64,000 bases of DNA from Mesorhizobium sp. (GTDB taxonomy: Bacteria > Pseudomonadota > Alphaproteobacteria > Rhizobiales > Rhizobiaceae). A program made the translations under genes and the position numbers. Of this stretch, positions 1 through 7,773 are shown in pieces. The notes under the pieces were generated by a model. It worked only from the letters and a program-made list of their open reading frames with translations. It did not search any database and was not told the DNA's origin. Positions within the stretch are counted from its first letter, which is position 1. Every line of letters begins with the position of its first letter. The DNA lies in contig SAQR01000015.1 of assembly GCA_004020365.1 (NCBI GenBank), positions 48,391-112,390 of the forward strand, in the 5' to 3' direction.

Positions 1-949
1 CGATCAGATCCTTGGACATGCCCTGGACAGCGACATTCACCTCGACCGCTGCCCCCAGATGGCGGGTGAAGGCGATGCGCCCGGACATGCTGCTGTCGCT
101 TGCCTCCTCGCGCAGCTCGAGATCTTCGGGCCGAACCGAGAAGGTGAGGGTGCCTGATGAGGGGGCATCCATACCAGCGACCTCCCCGCCGGGAACGCTG
201 ACGCGTCCATTGGCGACGACCTTGCCGTCGATCAGATTCGCGGCACCGATGAAATCCGCGACGAAGGCATTCGCCGGCTTACGATAGATCTCCAGCGGCG
301 GCGCCACCTGCTGGATGACGCCGCCCGACATGACGACCACGAGGTCTGCAGTCGTCATCGCCTCTCTCTGGTCGTGGGTGACCAGGAAGGTCGTGATGCC
401 AAGCTCCTGCTGCAGGCGTTTTAGTTCGACCTGCATGGCCTCGCGCAACTTGGCATCCAGCGCCGACATTGGCTCGTCGAGAAGAAACAGCTTTGGCTTC
501 AACGCCAGCGCTCGCGCCATCGCGATGCGCTGGCGCTGACCGCCCGAAAGCTGAGTAATGGCCCGGTCGGCAACGCCCGGCAGATGCACAAGATTGAGAA
601 GCCGCGCGACTTCCGCCTTCTGGATGTCCTTCGACGCGCCACGGATGCGCAAGGGATAGGCGATGTTTTCGCCCACGGAGAGATGAGGAAATAGCGCAAG
701 TGACTGGAACACCATGCCAAAGTCCCGCAGATGGGCCGGGACTTTGGTAATATCGCTGCCATCGAGAACGATCCTGCCGTCGGAGGCGCTTTCCAGCCCG
801 GCGATAATCCGTAGGAGGGTGGACTTGCCGCAGCCGGACGGACCTAGCAGGCACAAGAACTTTCCGTTTTCCACGTTGAGTGAGATGTTGCTCAGGGCGT
901 TGACTGGACCATACGCCTTGTTGATCTTGTGGATCGCCAATCCAGACAT
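1..949 (-). CDS. ABC transporter ATP-binding protein, PotA-type (3' end beyond window)
   Basis: ATPase of an importer of the spermidine/putrescine class, acting at the cytoplasmic face of the inner membrane. Reading leftwards from the ATG at 949, Walker A (GPSGCGKST, about residues 36-44), the signature LSGGQRQRIAMARA (about 132) and Walker B LFLLDEPMSALD (about 151) are intact. They are followed by the H-loop THDQREA and the start of a C-terminal TOBE-like regulatory region (FSVRPEDLEL). The reading frame is still open at base 1, so the C-terminus and probably the permease genes lie outside the window. The gene follows a binding-protein gene on the same strand by about 70 bp, so the two are likely co-transcribed. 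The substrate cannot be read from the ATPase; polyamine-like is the family default. Confidence 0.9.
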   Translation of the reverse strand, partial: MSGLAIHKINKAYGPVNALSNISLNVENGKFLCLLGPSGCGKSTLLRIIAGLESASDGRIVLDGSDITKVPAHLRDFGMVFQSLALFPHLSVGENIAYPLRIRGASKDIQKAEVARLLNLVHLPGVADRAITQLSGGQRQRIAMARALALKPKLFLLDEPMSALDAKLREAMQVELKRLQQELGITTFLVTHDQREAMTTADLVVVMSGGVIQQVAPPLEIYRKPANAFVADFIGAANLIDGKVVANGRVSVPGGEVAGMDAPSSGTLTFSVRPEDLELREEASDSSMSGRIAFTRHLGAAVEVNVAVQGMSKDLI

Positions 950-1021
950 GTGGTTAGCTCCCGGCAAAGCGAGCGGTGCCCAGCACCGCGTCGCGATCCT
1001 GTTTTGCGATGCGAGGGCGGA

Positions 1022-2122
1022 TCAGCCCTGCAGCATCTCGCTCCAGACCTGGTTGATGAAGTCCGTCTTCAGCGCCTGCATCTTATAATGCGGCGTGATG
1101 GGGTCGATGCTTGAGGAAACGGCGTTGAATTCCTCATCGGTGAGATCTGTCAGCGCACGATCGACGACCGGGGCGCTGCCAAGCTTCCGGGCGAGTTTTG
1201 CCTGGATGGAGGGCTGCGACATGTAGTCGATATAGACATGTGCAAGGTCCAGTGCAGACGACTTCGTGGCTGCCCAGGAGCCGTAATCGTAAATTCCCCC
1301 TTCGGCAGGCATGGTGGAGCGGACCGGGAAACCGTCCTTGATCGCCAGGCCGGTCACGTCGTGGTAATACTGTCCCATCGGAATTTCGCCGGACTTGAGT
1401 GCCTGTTCGAACTGCGCTTCGTCCCGGTACCAGAGACGGACATTGGGCTTCAATTCGCCCACTTTCGCGGCCGCCTGGCGGATTCCCTCATCGGTGTCGA
1501 GATGATTGATGCCGCCGAAGTAGACCTTGGCCGCAACTTCAAGAAGATATGAATTGCCGACATTGGCAAGCAGTCCGAGGCTGTCCTTGTATTTCGGATC
1601 CCAGATATCCTTCCAGGAGGTCGGGGCTTCTTTGTAAACCTCCGTGTTTGAAACCAGGGTGATGTACCAACTGGTGGCTGCGACGGCGGCGACCTCGCCG
1701 GAGGCAGTCGAACTGACCAGGTTTTGCTTGACGTGTTTCATATTGGGCATCTTTTTCGGGTCGAGCGGTGCCCAAAGCCCTGAATTGATGCCGCGAATTA
1801 CCGGCACCCCTGCCATCATCGAAACATCCACCGGTGACTTGCCGGCCTTTTCCGCCTGCTGGAGCTGGATCAGCCAGACTTCGCCGGTCGGCTCGGCCAC
1901 GCTCTCGACCGCGATGCCGGTGGCGGCGGTGAAGTCCGGATAAATCTCGGCATCGAATGTGTCCTTGAAATACCCGCCATACACGCCAATGCGCAACTTC
2001 TTCTCTTGCGCGCGTGCTATGTTTGGAAACCCGCCGATCATGGGCGCCAGCCCCAGAGCGGAAAGCCCCGTCAGAAGCTGACGGCGCCGGATAGGCCTGT
2101 TGATGATGCTGCTATTAAACAT
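1022..2122 (-). CDS. ABC transporter substrate-binding protein, PotD-like, Tat-type signal
   Basis: Periplasmic solute-binding protein of 366 residues, typical for the PotD/extracellular family 1 group. The N-terminus has a twin-arginine-like signal (RRRQLLTGLSALGLAPM) ending near ARAQ at about residue 39, which suggests export by Tat rather than Sec. The mature part starts with LRIGVYGGYFKDTF, the lobe-1 strand seen in polyamine/Fe-type binding proteins. It lies directly upstream of the ATPase gene and diverges from the agmatinase gene. Ligand is unknown. The downstream ureohydrolase and kinase/phospho-lyase suggest a guanidino or hydroxylated amine compound (inference). Confidence 0.88.
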   Translation of the reverse strand: MFNSSIINRPIRRRQLLTGLSALGLAPMIGGFPNIARAQEKKLRIGVYGGYFKDTFDAEIYPDFTAATGIAVESVAEPTGEVWLIQLQQAEKAGKSPVDVSMMAGVPVIRGINSGLWAPLDPKKMPNMKHVKQNLVSSTASGEVAAVAATSWYITLVSNTEVYKEAPTSWKDIWDPKYKDSLGLLANVGNSYLLEVAAKVYFGGINHLDTDEGIRQAAAKVGELKPNVRLWYRDEAQFEQALKSGEIPMGQYYHDVTGLAIKDGFPVRSTMPAEGGIYDYGSWAATKSSALDLAHVYIDYMSQPSIQAKLARKLGSAPVVDRALTDLTDEEFNAVSSSIDPITPHYKMQALKTDFINQVWSEMLQG

Positions 2123-2176
2123 GGTGCTCCCCTTTTTTTGGCATCCATTAACAAGGGAGCGTCAACGATCGCATTG

Positions 2177-2212
2177 CGGAAGTAAATCGGGATATGACCC
2201 CGATCACTTCGG
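2177..2212. promoter_or_regulatory. Imperfect palindrome between divergent genes, operator candidate
   Basis: The left arm CGGAAGTAAATCGGG and the right arm CCCGATCACTTCGG are near-perfect reverse complements around a centre at about 2195. The palindrome sits in the spacer between the binding-protein gene (leftward) and the agmatinase gene (rightward). That is where a shared regulator of both transcription units would bind. No regulator gene is visible next to it. Confidence 0.45.
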
Positions 2213-2280
2213 AAAAACCCGAACTAAACCCTGATCTCCGCTCATTAAAGTCGAGTTGTTCCATCAGGAGTGTTTCGCCC

Positions 2281-3333
2281 ATGACCGACCAAGCGCATCT
2301 CCAGGCCCTTCGTGAGAAGTACGGCAACGCCGCGGGGGGCGATATATTCGATCCGCATCTCCGGGAGGTCGCCCTGGGTCAGTTCACCGGTGGCGACAAG
2401 CGCAAATGGCCATTTGCGGGAATTCCGACATTCCTGGATGCGCCCTGCATGCCGGAGGCGGCAAATTCCGACGATTTCGGTGGACTGGATATCGCACTGG
2501 TCGGCGTGCCGATGGATCTGGGCGTCACCAACCGGAATGGCAGCCGCTTCGGGCCGCGCGCGCTGCGCGGTGTAGAGCGGGTCGGTCCCTATGACCATGT
2601 CCTTCGGATTTCTCCCATGAGCAAGGCCAGGGTGGCCGATATCGGCGATGTGCCGATGCACAGTCGCTACGATCTTGCCCGGTGCCATGCCGACATCGAG
2701 GCCTTTTATCGCCGCCTCGTTGGCGCCGGCGTGCGCCCGCTCAGTGTTGGCGGCGACCACTCCATCACCTCGTCGATCCTGAAAGCGATCGGTGCCAACG
2801 AGCCTGTGGGCATGATTCACATCGATGCCCATTGCGATACGGCAGGTCCTTACGAAGGAACCAAGTTTCAACACGGAGGTCCCTTCCGGCTCGCCGTTCT
2901 CGACGGTGTCCTCGACCCGCGCCGTACGATTCAGATCGGCATTCGCGGACCCGCCGAATACCTATGGGAGTTCTCCTATGAAAGCGGCATGACAGTGGTG
3001 CATGCGGAAGAAGTCAGTGAGGCCAGTTTGCCGCGTCTGATCGAGAAAGCGCGCGAAATCGTCGGTCATGGTCCAACCTACATCTCCTTCGACATTGACG
3101 GCGTGGATCCGGGTTTTGCGCCCGGCACAGGAACACCGGAGGTCGGCGGCCTTCAGCCTCGCGAAGTTCTTCAGATCCTGCGCGGCCTGGATGGCCTCAA
3201 TATTGTCGGGGGAGACGTGGTCGAGGTCGCGCCGCAGTACGATTCCACCACCAATACTGCACAAATCGCCGCGCAAGTGCTGCACACGATACTTTGCCTT
3301 ATGGTCAAGAGCGATCAAAACAACAGCGTGTAA
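2281..3333 (+). CDS. Agmatinase/arginase-family ureohydrolase
   Basis: Cytoplasmic Mn-dependent ureohydrolase of 350 residues that splits urea (or guanidine) from a guanidino substrate. The metal-binding motifs are complete: GGDHS with H160, DAHCD (D182, H184, D186) and SFDIDGVDP (D271, D273). PGTGTPEVGG follows, as in agmatinase and guanidinobutyrase-type enzymes. An in-frame ATG exists at 2194, but the ATG at 2281 has a good ribosome-binding site (CAGGAGTG) and gives the usual family length. The next gene, a kinase/aminotransferase fusion, follows by 72 bp on the same strand. Agmatinase, guanidinobutyrase and related activities cannot be told apart by eye. Confidence 0.87.
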   Translation: MTDQAHLQALREKYGNAAGGDIFDPHLREVALGQFTGGDKRKWPFAGIPTFLDAPCMPEAANSDDFGGLDIALVGVPMDLGVTNRNGSRFGPRALRGVERVGPYDHVLRISPMSKARVADIGDVPMHSRYDLARCHADIEAFYRRLVGAGVRPLSVGGDHSITSSILKAIGANEPVGMIHIDAHCDTAGPYEGTKFQHGGPFRLAVLDGVLDPRRTIQIGIRGPAEYLWEFSYESGMTVVHAEEVSEASLPRLIEKAREIVGHGPTYISFDIDGVDPGFAPGTGTPEVGGLQPREVLQILRGLDGLNIVGGDVVEVAPQYDSTTNTAQIAAQVLHTILCLMVKSDQNNSV

Positions 3334-3405
3334 AGCTCACAGGGCAGCGCCCTCTCGCCCATCGGCGCTGCCCGATCGGTTGTATGTTGGCCTAAGGGGT
3401 ACAGA

Positions 3406-5781
3406 ATGAGCACCGATGCTCTGCTTCTTCGCAATCTTCCCAATTTTTCGCTGGAAGCCGCAAGGCGCGTGGTCGCGCGTCATTACGGGATTGAGGGGTC
3501 ATACAAGCAACTGGCTTCCGAGCGCGATCTATCCTGGCGTGTCGAGAGCGCCGACGGTCGAAATGTCGTCGTCAAGATATCGAATGCAAGCGAACCTGCA
3601 GGCGTCGTCGATATGCAGGTCAAGGCGCTCAACCATATCTTTGAGCGGGATCCGGCGCTTCCCGTGCCCCGCGTCATCCCTTCCCGCGCGGGCGCTGACT
3701 ATGAATGGATCGAGGACGGGCGCGGCGCACGGCATATGATCCGTGTGCTTACTTTCCTTTCGGGGGAAGTCATGGAGCAGGTTGAGCAGGCGTTTTCCGC
3801 CGAGGCCCGCTATAACTTCGGCGCGATGGTGGGGCGGCTTGCCCATGCGCTCAGGGATTTCTTTCACCCCTATGCCTGCAGCAATGTGCATCTCTGGGAC
3901 ATTTCGCGCGCCTTGGCCTTGCGCCCGCAGCTAGAAAAGATTTCTGACGCAAAGCTTCGGCAGTTGTGCGGTGAAATTATCGATCGCGCCGAGCGCTTTA
4001 CCCTTCCTCAATTGCTGAAGACGCGCCGGCAAGTCGTGCATCAGGATTCGCATGGCGGCAACATCCTGGTCGATCCGCGGAATAGTAGCTTGCCGGTGGG
4101 TATCATCGACTTCGGCGATATGGGCTATAATTCGATTGTCACGGACATTGTCGCTGCCTCCGAAACATTCTCAAAATATGATGACGATCCGATCGCTTAC
4201 CTTTGCGACGTGACGTCGGGCTTCGATTCGACGTACCCGCTCGAAGAAAATGAGATTGATCTCATTTTCGATGCGATGCTGCTACGTCTCGCGATGGCCA
4301 CTGTCATCCTGGAAGCGAGAGAAGCCACGGATGAATCCGGGATCCGCCACATCCAGGACGCCAGTCACTATCCTCGAATGATGACGTTGCTGAGCGGTCA
4401 GGGTCGCGCGCAGGCGGTCCGCCGGCTTCGTCAGGCATGCCGGTTTCCAGTCTACGGCGCTATGGGCAACGATGGCGAGCGCCTCGCAGACGACTACGAC
4501 TTGCTCAGGCATGAGCGAGAAGCCCACCTGGGACCGATATGGCATTTTTACAAGAAGCCGCTGCACATCATACGCGCTGACGGCGCCTGGATGTATGCCG
4601 CCGATGGCACCGCTTATCTGGATGTTTACAACAACGTCCCCCAGATTGGTCATTGCCATCCGCATGTGGCGAAAGCGATCTACCGCCAGGCCAGCGCGCT
4701 GAACACCAATACGCGCTACATGTGCGACGTGACCGTCGAGTACGCAGCGCGTCTGACTGCCGACCTGCCCGATCACCTCGACACCTGCATCTTCGTCAAC
4801 TCGGGCAGCGAAGCCAACGACCTGGCGATGCAGATAGCCATGTCGCTCAGCAAACATGATGGCGGCCTGATCATCGATCAGGCCTACCATGGATGCACCG
4901 AACTCACGACGGCGCTCTCCAATGAAAGCTGGCGTCATCTTCCTGCAGAAGAGCATCCCAAACGGATTGAAGCGTTGATGGCACCGGATATGTTCAAGGG
5001 GCCTTACGCCAGCGGCCCGCAAGCCGCCGAAAGCTACGCATCCGACGCCGACAGGGCGATCGCCACCTTGAGCGAAAGAGGCCACAGGCCCGCAGCATTC
5101 ATGGTAGACACCGCCTTGTGCTCGAGCGGGGTTTTGCAGGCGCCTGAAAACTATTTCAATCTCGTTGCGGAGAAGGTTCGCTCCGCGGGCGGTTTCGTCA
5201 TTGCGGACGAGGTACAGGCCGGCTGCGGCCGCATGGGAACATTCTGGGGGTTCAGGGCAAACGGGCTAAAGGACGACAATGTCGACTTCATAACGATGGG
5301 CAAACCGGTCGGAAACGGCCACCCTCTCGGCGTTGTTATTCTCAGCTCTGCCCTCATGAAGCGGTTTCTCAATGGCACATATCCGCTTCTGTTCAGCACC
5401 TTTGGCGGCAATACCGTCGCATGCGCGGCCGGTATGGCCGTACTTGACGTCATCGAGCGAGAAAGCCTGGTCAGGCGGAGCGCTGAGACAGGCGAATATC
5501 TGCGGCATGAACTGCGCCGCCTGGCTGAACGGTACGAAATCATCGGCGACATACGCGGCCGTGGGATGATGATCGGCGTCGAACTGGTGACCGATCGCCT
5601 CACCAAAGAGCCGGCAATTCAGCAAACCGATCGCCTTGTCGAAGACCTGCTTGCCCGAAACATCCTCGTCGGCAAAGGGACCCCCAACACCCTCAAGCTC
5701 CGTCCGCCACTGATCTGGTCGCGTAACGAAGTTGACGTTTTCATCCGCGCTTTTGACGACGGCTTGAGAGCGCAGCGATGA
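3406..5781 (+). CDS. APH-type kinase fused to class III PLP aminotransferase-fold phospho-lyase
   Basis: Two-domain protein of 791 residues. Residues 1 to about 340 form an aminoglycoside-phosphotransferase/hydroxylysine-kinase-type domain. It has the catalytic loop HQDSHGGN (H212, D214, N219) and the metal-binding DFGD (D235). Residues from about 370 to the end are a class III PLP enzyme with FVNSGSEAN, AYHG, IADEVQAGCGR (D601), the Schiff-base lysine in TMGKPVGNGHP (K633) and FSTFGGN. In animals the corresponding separate proteins are hydroxylysine kinase or ethanolamine kinase plus the O-phosphoamine phospho-lyases AGXT2L1/AGXT2L2. By analogy the fusion could phosphorylate a hydroxyamine and then eliminate phosphate and ammonia. 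Substrate is unknown; the agmatinase and amine-type importer next to it suggest amine catabolism. A plain transaminase activity remains possible. Confidence 0.85.
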   Translation: MSTDALLLRNLPNFSLEAARRVVARHYGIEGSYKQLASERDLSWRVESADGRNVVVKISNASEPAGVVDMQVKALNHIFERDPALPVPRVIPSRAGADYEWIEDGRGARHMIRVLTFLSGEVMEQVEQAFSAEARYNFGAMVGRLAHALRDFFHPYACSNVHLWDISRALALRPQLEKISDAKLRQLCGEIIDRAERFTLPQLLKTRRQVVHQDSHGGNILVDPRNSSLPVGIIDFGDMGYNSIVTDIVAASETFSKYDDDPIAYLCDVTSGFDSTYPLEENEIDLIFDAMLLRLAMATVILEAREATDESGIRHIQDASHYPRMMTLLSGQGRAQAVRRLRQACRFPVYGAMGNDGERLADDYDLLRHEREAHLGPIWHFYKKPLHIIRADGAWMYAADGTAYLDVYNNVPQIGHCHPHVAKAIYRQASALNTNTRYMCDVTVEYAARLTADLPDHLDTCIFVNSGSEANDLAMQIAMSLSKHDGGLIIDQAYHGCTELTTALSNESWRHLPAEEHPKRIEALMAPDMFKGPYASGPQAAESYASDADRAIATLSERGHRPAAFMVDTALCSSGVLQAPENYFNLVAEKVRSAGGFVIADEVQAGCGRMGTFWGFRANGLKDDNVDFITMGKPVGNGHPLGVVILSSALMKRFLNGTYPLLFSTFGGNTVACAAGMAVLDVIERESLVRRSAETGEYLRHELRRLAERYEIIGDIRGRGMMIGVELVTDRLTKEPAIQQTDRLVEDLLARNILVGKGTPNTLKLRPPLIWSRNEVDVFIRAFDDGLRAQR

Positions 5782-5984
5782 CTGTAGTAGGAGCGCACCT
5801 GTTATAGTTTTCTTGTGCTGAAGGCCTTTAAGCGGACTTGCACTAAGCCCCCCGAATCTCGCTGACAACGATAGCTGGTGCTGCAAAACAATCTTAGGGT
5901 CTTCCCAATGCGGGCTTTCTTTGCGGCCGCGGTCGGGATGGTGCTTTTCAGGTCATCCCGCCTGTTCACCAACGTTGGACATTG

Positions 5985-6170
5985 GCGAAAGCCGCAATGA
6001 CGGCCAATCTCCCCCCAAGTGGGGGAGATGTCCGGCAGGACAGAGGGGGGCGCCTCGCTCCGCCGTCAAATGTTCTGCACCGTCGCGACGCTCTGATGTC
6101 ACGGCATGATCCCAGGGTCTGCGCCGCGTCGCTCCGCTCCTTGCTTGCCCTGGGGATGACGAAGGCGTGG
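5985..6170 (+). repeat. Intergenic repeat, left inverted copy flanking IS110
   Basis: The stretch contains CTCCCCCCAAGTGGGGGAG, GGCAGGACAGAGGGGGGCGCC, TCACGGCATGATCCCAGGGT and a CGTCGCTCCGCTCCT block ending in GCCCTGGG. The same order of blocks appears in reverse complement at 7450-7612. The stretch lies in the 527-bp gap between the fusion gene and the transposase gene; I see no gene in that gap. A related copy in the same orientation begins near 63905 (TTGGCGAAAGCCGC, then a CTCCCCC run). Confidence 0.8.
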
Positions 6171-6308
6171 TGGGATTTGGCTCATCGCCAGCGTTGGAGA
6201 TTTGGCTGCCGACCGGCCGGCAGCGAATGTCCACAGCCCTTTTCAGCCGCGAATCTCGGTCGCAATCGCAAACCTCCAAGATTAGCCGAAACACCCCTCC
6301 CTTCGTCA

Positions 6309-7247
6309 TCAACTCTGAGGAAGCAGGTTATCGCGAAGCCTTGCGTTGAGGGTTACGACGATCTTCCGCATAACGGCTGCGATTGCGACCATGGGCTTTT
6401 TGCCGTTGGCGATGAGGCGTTTGTAGAAGGTGGCGAACTCGCCGTGCCCGGCGGCGGCGCGCAAGGCCGGCATGAACAGTGTGCTTCTGACGTCGGGCCG
6501 TCCGCCGCGGATTTTGCGATAGCCTCTTTTGAGGCCGCTGTCGTTGGGATGCGGCGCGACGCCAGCGAGGGCTGCCGCCTTTCGGCGTGTCATGGAGCCG
6601 AGTTCGGGCAAGATGGCCAGCAGCTTGGCGGCCACAATCGGGCCAAGGCTGTCCATGGCGGTGCAGATGGCTGCGCGCTGTCTGAGTGTACTGCTGTTGG
6701 CGATCAGTTCGCGCATGGCGGCCTCGATAGCCTGGATCTGATGGTCGACGGCTTCGATGACGGCCGCGAAGGAGGCGGCGAGATCGCGGCCGGAAGGGGC
6801 TTTGGCGCGGTTCTTCTCGGCGCCCTTGATGGCGATGAGTTCCTGGCGGCGCCTGACCAAGGCGCGCAAGCGCAACTCGTCTAGGTCTGGGGCCTGCCAA
6901 AGGGACAGTTTTTCCCAGCGTTCGCGGCCGTAGGCTCTCAGCATCGTGGCATCGATGGCGTCGCTCTTGCCGTGCGTGCCGAAGGAACGAATGAAGCTCT
7001 TGACCTTGAGCGTGTCGGCACGGTGACAGGCGATGCCCATGCGCAGGCACTCTTCGAGCAGCAGGCCTTCATGGCCTCCGGTCGGTTCGCACACGACAAG
7101 GTCGGCCTTGCGGCTCTTGAGACAGGCGCGGATTGCGCGACGCTTGTTGGCAATGGTCCAGGTGGAGGTGCCGTCGGAGGCGGTGATGGTGTCCTTGGCG
7201 ATATCGAGGCCGAGGCACAGCTGCGGTTGTTGGTGCAAGAAGGCCAT
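6309..7247 (-). CDS. IS110-family transposase
   Basis: 312-residue DEDD transposase. The N-terminal RuvC-like domain has D15 (GLDIAKD), E54 (VVCEPTG), D96 and D99 (KSDAIDA). The C-terminal Transposase_20 domain has the conserved serine region PHPNDSG (S237) followed by KRGYRKIRGGR. The frame is open up to 7514, but the ATG at 7247 (MAFLHQQPQ) begins exactly where family members start. The ORF is complete with no internal stop, so the element may be active. IS110 elements lack long terminal inverted repeats, so the ends cannot be placed by eye; they must lie between the two flanking repeat copies (about 6170 to 7450). Confidence 0.9.
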   Translation of the reverse strand: MAFLHQQPQLCLGLDIAKDTITASDGTSTWTIANKRRAIRACLKSRKADLVVCEPTGGHEGLLLEECLRMGIACHRADTLKVKSFIRSFGTHGKSDAIDATMLRAYGRERWEKLSLWQAPDLDELRLRALVRRRQELIAIKGAEKNRAKAPSGRDLAASFAAVIEAVDHQIQAIEAAMRELIANSSTLRQRAAICTAMDSLGPIVAAKLLAILPELGSMTRRKAAALAGVAPHPNDSGLKRGYRKIRGGRPDVRSTLFMPALRAAAGHGEFATFYKRLIANGKKPMVAIAAVMRKIVVTLNARLRDNLLPQS

Positions 7248-7394
7248 GCTGATGGTATCCTTGTAAGGCTTCGGATTGTTTGCGGACGTGGCTGCAGGGC
7301 CAGTTGCCCAATCAACTCTCCAAGCGATGGCGGACAAGACGGCAGGGACCTTGATGACGTCGGGTGCTGCCCGATTCCAGGGACGGTCGCCTGC

Positions 7395-7436
7395 CGCCGG
7401 AACTGCGGGTTTGTTTGTGAGCCCGCAGTTCCGGCG
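7395..7436. repeat. Perfect 15-bp inverted repeat upstream of the IS110 transposase
   Basis: CGCCGGAACTGCGGG at 7395-7409 pairs exactly with CCCGCAGTTCCGGCG at 7422-7436 around a 12-nt loop. It lies about 150 bp upstream of the transposase start, in the non-coding part of the element or at its border. IS110-group elements encode a structured bridge RNA upstream of the transposase, so this hairpin could belong to that RNA. It could equally be an unrelated terminator-like structure. Confidence 0.7.
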
Positions 7437-7449
7437 CCAGACTACCTGA

Positions 7450-7612
7450 TCCCTCTCAAACAATCCCAGGGCGGAGCAGGAGCGAAGCGACGTTGTGGAG
7501 ACCTTGGGATCCATGCCGTGACGTCAGCCGAGGAATGCTCAGGATGAATGCAGCGATCCTTGGCGCCCCCCTCTGTCCTGCCGGACATCTCCCCCACGAG
7601 GGGGGAGATCGG
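7450..7612 (-). repeat. Intergenic repeat, right inverted copy flanking IS110
   Basis: Read on the minus strand this gives CTCGTGGGGGAGATGTCCGG, the GGCAGGACAGAGGGGGGCGCC block, a TGACGTCACGGCATGGATCC block and a CGTCGCTTCGCTCCTGC block ending in GCCCTGGG. It mirrors 5985-6170 block for block with scattered differences, notably around 6058-6095. The two copies could form a long imperfect inverted repeat bracketing the transposase. Confidence 0.8.
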
Positions 7613-7644
7613 ATGTTACGCCGGCTTCGCAAATCGCCAAAGAA

Positions 7645-7674
7645 TATTACATATTCGTGATTTATAATGTAATA
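7645..7674. promoter_or_regulatory. AT-rich dyad upstream of the type I secretion operon
   Basis: TATTACAT (7645-7652) and ATGTAATA (7667-7674) are inverted around a 14-nt spacer in a markedly AT-rich stretch about 100-130 bp upstream of the hlyB-like gene. The position fits a promoter or a regulator site for the secretion operon. No clear -35/-10 pair was identified. Confidence 0.3.
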
Positions 7675-7773
7675 ATATAAGCCCCCATTTCTGGCATTTT
7701 TGCAACACTTGTTCTTTTCTTTACTTCAATCCTTGCTTGCAACGCAGGTGAAGGTTAATAAACCAATTGGGTT

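Noticed and set aside
279-854. Long minus-strand frame of 191 codons inside the ABC ATPase region
   Set aside because: It overlaps the ATPase gene in another frame; only the frame starting at 949 carries Walker and signature motifs.
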